DNA of 64,000 bases, from contig JAQGNE010000085.1 of NCBI GenBank assembly GCA_028291985.1, forward strand, positions 1 to 64,000. Reading direction: 5' to 3'. This DNA is from Polaromonas sp. (lineage in GTDB: Bacteria; Pseudomonadota; Gammaproteobacteria; Burkholderiales; Burkholderiaceae_C). This document shows, piece by piece, positions 63,421-64,000 of the stretch (position 1 is the first letter of the stretch; every line of letters starts with the position of its first letter). The position numbers and the translations under genes are program-made. Below the pieces are notes generated by a model. That model was not told the DNA's origin. It searched no databases and saw nothing but the letters and a program-made list of their open reading frames with translations.

Positions 63421-64000
63421 GTGATTATTTTTGATCGCCTCATCACTGCGGCAGCGGTGCACCGCATCGCCGGCTGGCGCAGTGCAGGCCCTTTTCTGCG
63501 CTGGCTGACCATCATGGTTTGCGCCGCGCTGCTGCATACCGCGGCGCACGCGGTCACGCAGCCGCCTGCGCTGGCGCAAGCCGCTGCCACCAGCGGTTAC
63601 TGGATCGACAACACCGGCACCTGGACCGTTGAGCAGGTCGTCAGCGCGGAGCTGCCCTGGCGGGCACTGCCAGCGGATAACGCTTATGCGCTGCTGCCGC
63701 GCCAGACGCTCTGGATTCGCTTCAGCCTGCCGCCCGCACCGCCTGTGGGGTGCTGTGTGGTGGAAATCCCTTACCCGGCGGTCGACCGGGCGTCGCTTTA
63801 CGCACAGCAACCAGGTGGGACCTGGTCCGAGCAGCGCGCCGGCGATCTGACACCGGTCAACCGCTGGTCGTTACCGTACCGTCATCCGTTGTTCGCACTG
63901 GAGCCGCCCGCACAGGCTGGGGCCGATTTTTTCCTGCGTCTTGAGAACGTGCATGGCTTCAGCGCGCCTGTCTACCTCACCGATCAGGCCCGTGTGCTGC
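63421..64000 (+). CDS. 7TM-DISM sensor protein, 5' part (runs off the window)
   Basis: GTG 63421 has AGGAG about 7 bp upstream and opens a frame that stays open to the window end (193 residues). The N-terminus has a signal peptide/membrane segment at about 30–45 (WLTIMVCAALLHTAAHA). A periplasmic domain follows, with YWIDNTGTWTVEQV, LWIRFSLP, VVEIPYPAVDRASLYA and FFLRLENVHGFSAPVYL, resembling the 7TMR-DISM extracellular domain. Such proteins continue into seven membrane helices and a histidine-kinase, diguanylate-cyclase or other output domain, which lies outside. The output type cannot be decided. Confidence 0.8.
   Translation, partial: MIIFDRLITAAAVHRIAGWRSAGPFLRWLTIMVCAALLHTAAHAVTQPPALAQAAATSGYWIDNTGTWTVEQVVSAELPWRALPADNAYALLPRQTLWIRFSLPPAPPVGCCVVEIPYPAVDRASLYAQQPGGTWSEQRAGDLTPVNRWSLPYRHPLFALEPPAQAGADFFLRLENVHGFSAPVYLTDQARVL

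Overview
The window is typical chromosome of a betaproteobacterium, most likely of the order Burkholderiales, family Comamonadaceae (Polaromonas/Rhodoferax-like). The call rests on the gene order ffh–ypjD–pilS–pilR–ampD, the Lys/Ala-rich H1-like protein, a DksA with a Cys-poor finger, TTG/GTG starts, and a dense family of short interspersed repeats of a type I recall from Comamonadaceae. The genus is an inference. No tRNA, rRNA, CRISPR array, insertion sequence or prophage was seen.

Layout. 1–477: 3' end of opgH (osmoregulated periplasmic glucans). 0.8–5.2 kb: a signalling island with a lone RsbRD_N-type histidine kinase convergent with a tight operon of hybrid kinase, unknown 143-aa protein and double-domain KaiC-like ATPase. 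5.6–12 kb: ffh, then ypjD–PP0621–pilS–pilR–ampD. 12.2–17.5 kb: nrdA–nrdB with tandem NrdR boxes, then an H1-like DNA-binding protein with a clear terminator. 17.7–24.5 kb (minus): PfkB kinase, zinc-ribbon protein, prmA, accC–accB, a TlpA-like protein and a conserved unknown. 24.7–31.2 kb: mpl, a small unknown, aroG with an aromatic-amino-acid attenuator, tldD, rodA. 31.4–38 kb (plus): esterase, RNase II-like protein, TonB-like protein, aroE–mtgA, a truncated acyltransferase, ruvC. 38.1–56.9 kb (minus): a small membrane protein, lpxC, and the complete dcw cluster mraZ–rsmH–ftsL–ftsI–murE–murF–mraY–murD–ftsW–murG–murC–ddl–ftsQ–ftsA–ftsZ, mostly with 4-bp start/stop overlaps. 57–64 kb: a tandem-STAS protein, DksA with a very long basic tail, a COG0523 GTPase, rlmI, and the 5' end of a 7TM-DISM sensor.

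Main themes. Most of the window serves the cell envelope: peptidoglycan precursors (murC–G, ddl, mraY), polymerases (ftsW, rodA, ftsI, mtgA), recycling (ampD, mpl), LpxC and OpgH. The most notable observations are: (1) a textbook-like attenuator before aroG, with a 24-aa leader peptide packed with Phe/Tyr/Trp codons and mutually exclusive hairpins built from one octamer used three times; (2) at least eleven diverged copies of a ~55–65-bp interspersed repeat, one in frame inside aroE, one forming the 3' coding part of murG, one forming the 3' end of murC, one abutting the ruvC start beside a truncated gene; (3) a second, GC-rich repeat, one copy of which makes an in-frame insertion of about 38 residues in mpl; (4) the KaiC-like/hybrid-kinase operon, whose KaiC lacks the canonical phosphorylation pair and whose middle gene I do not recognise.

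Limits: everything was read by eye with no database search; domain and family names rest on motifs recalled from known families.
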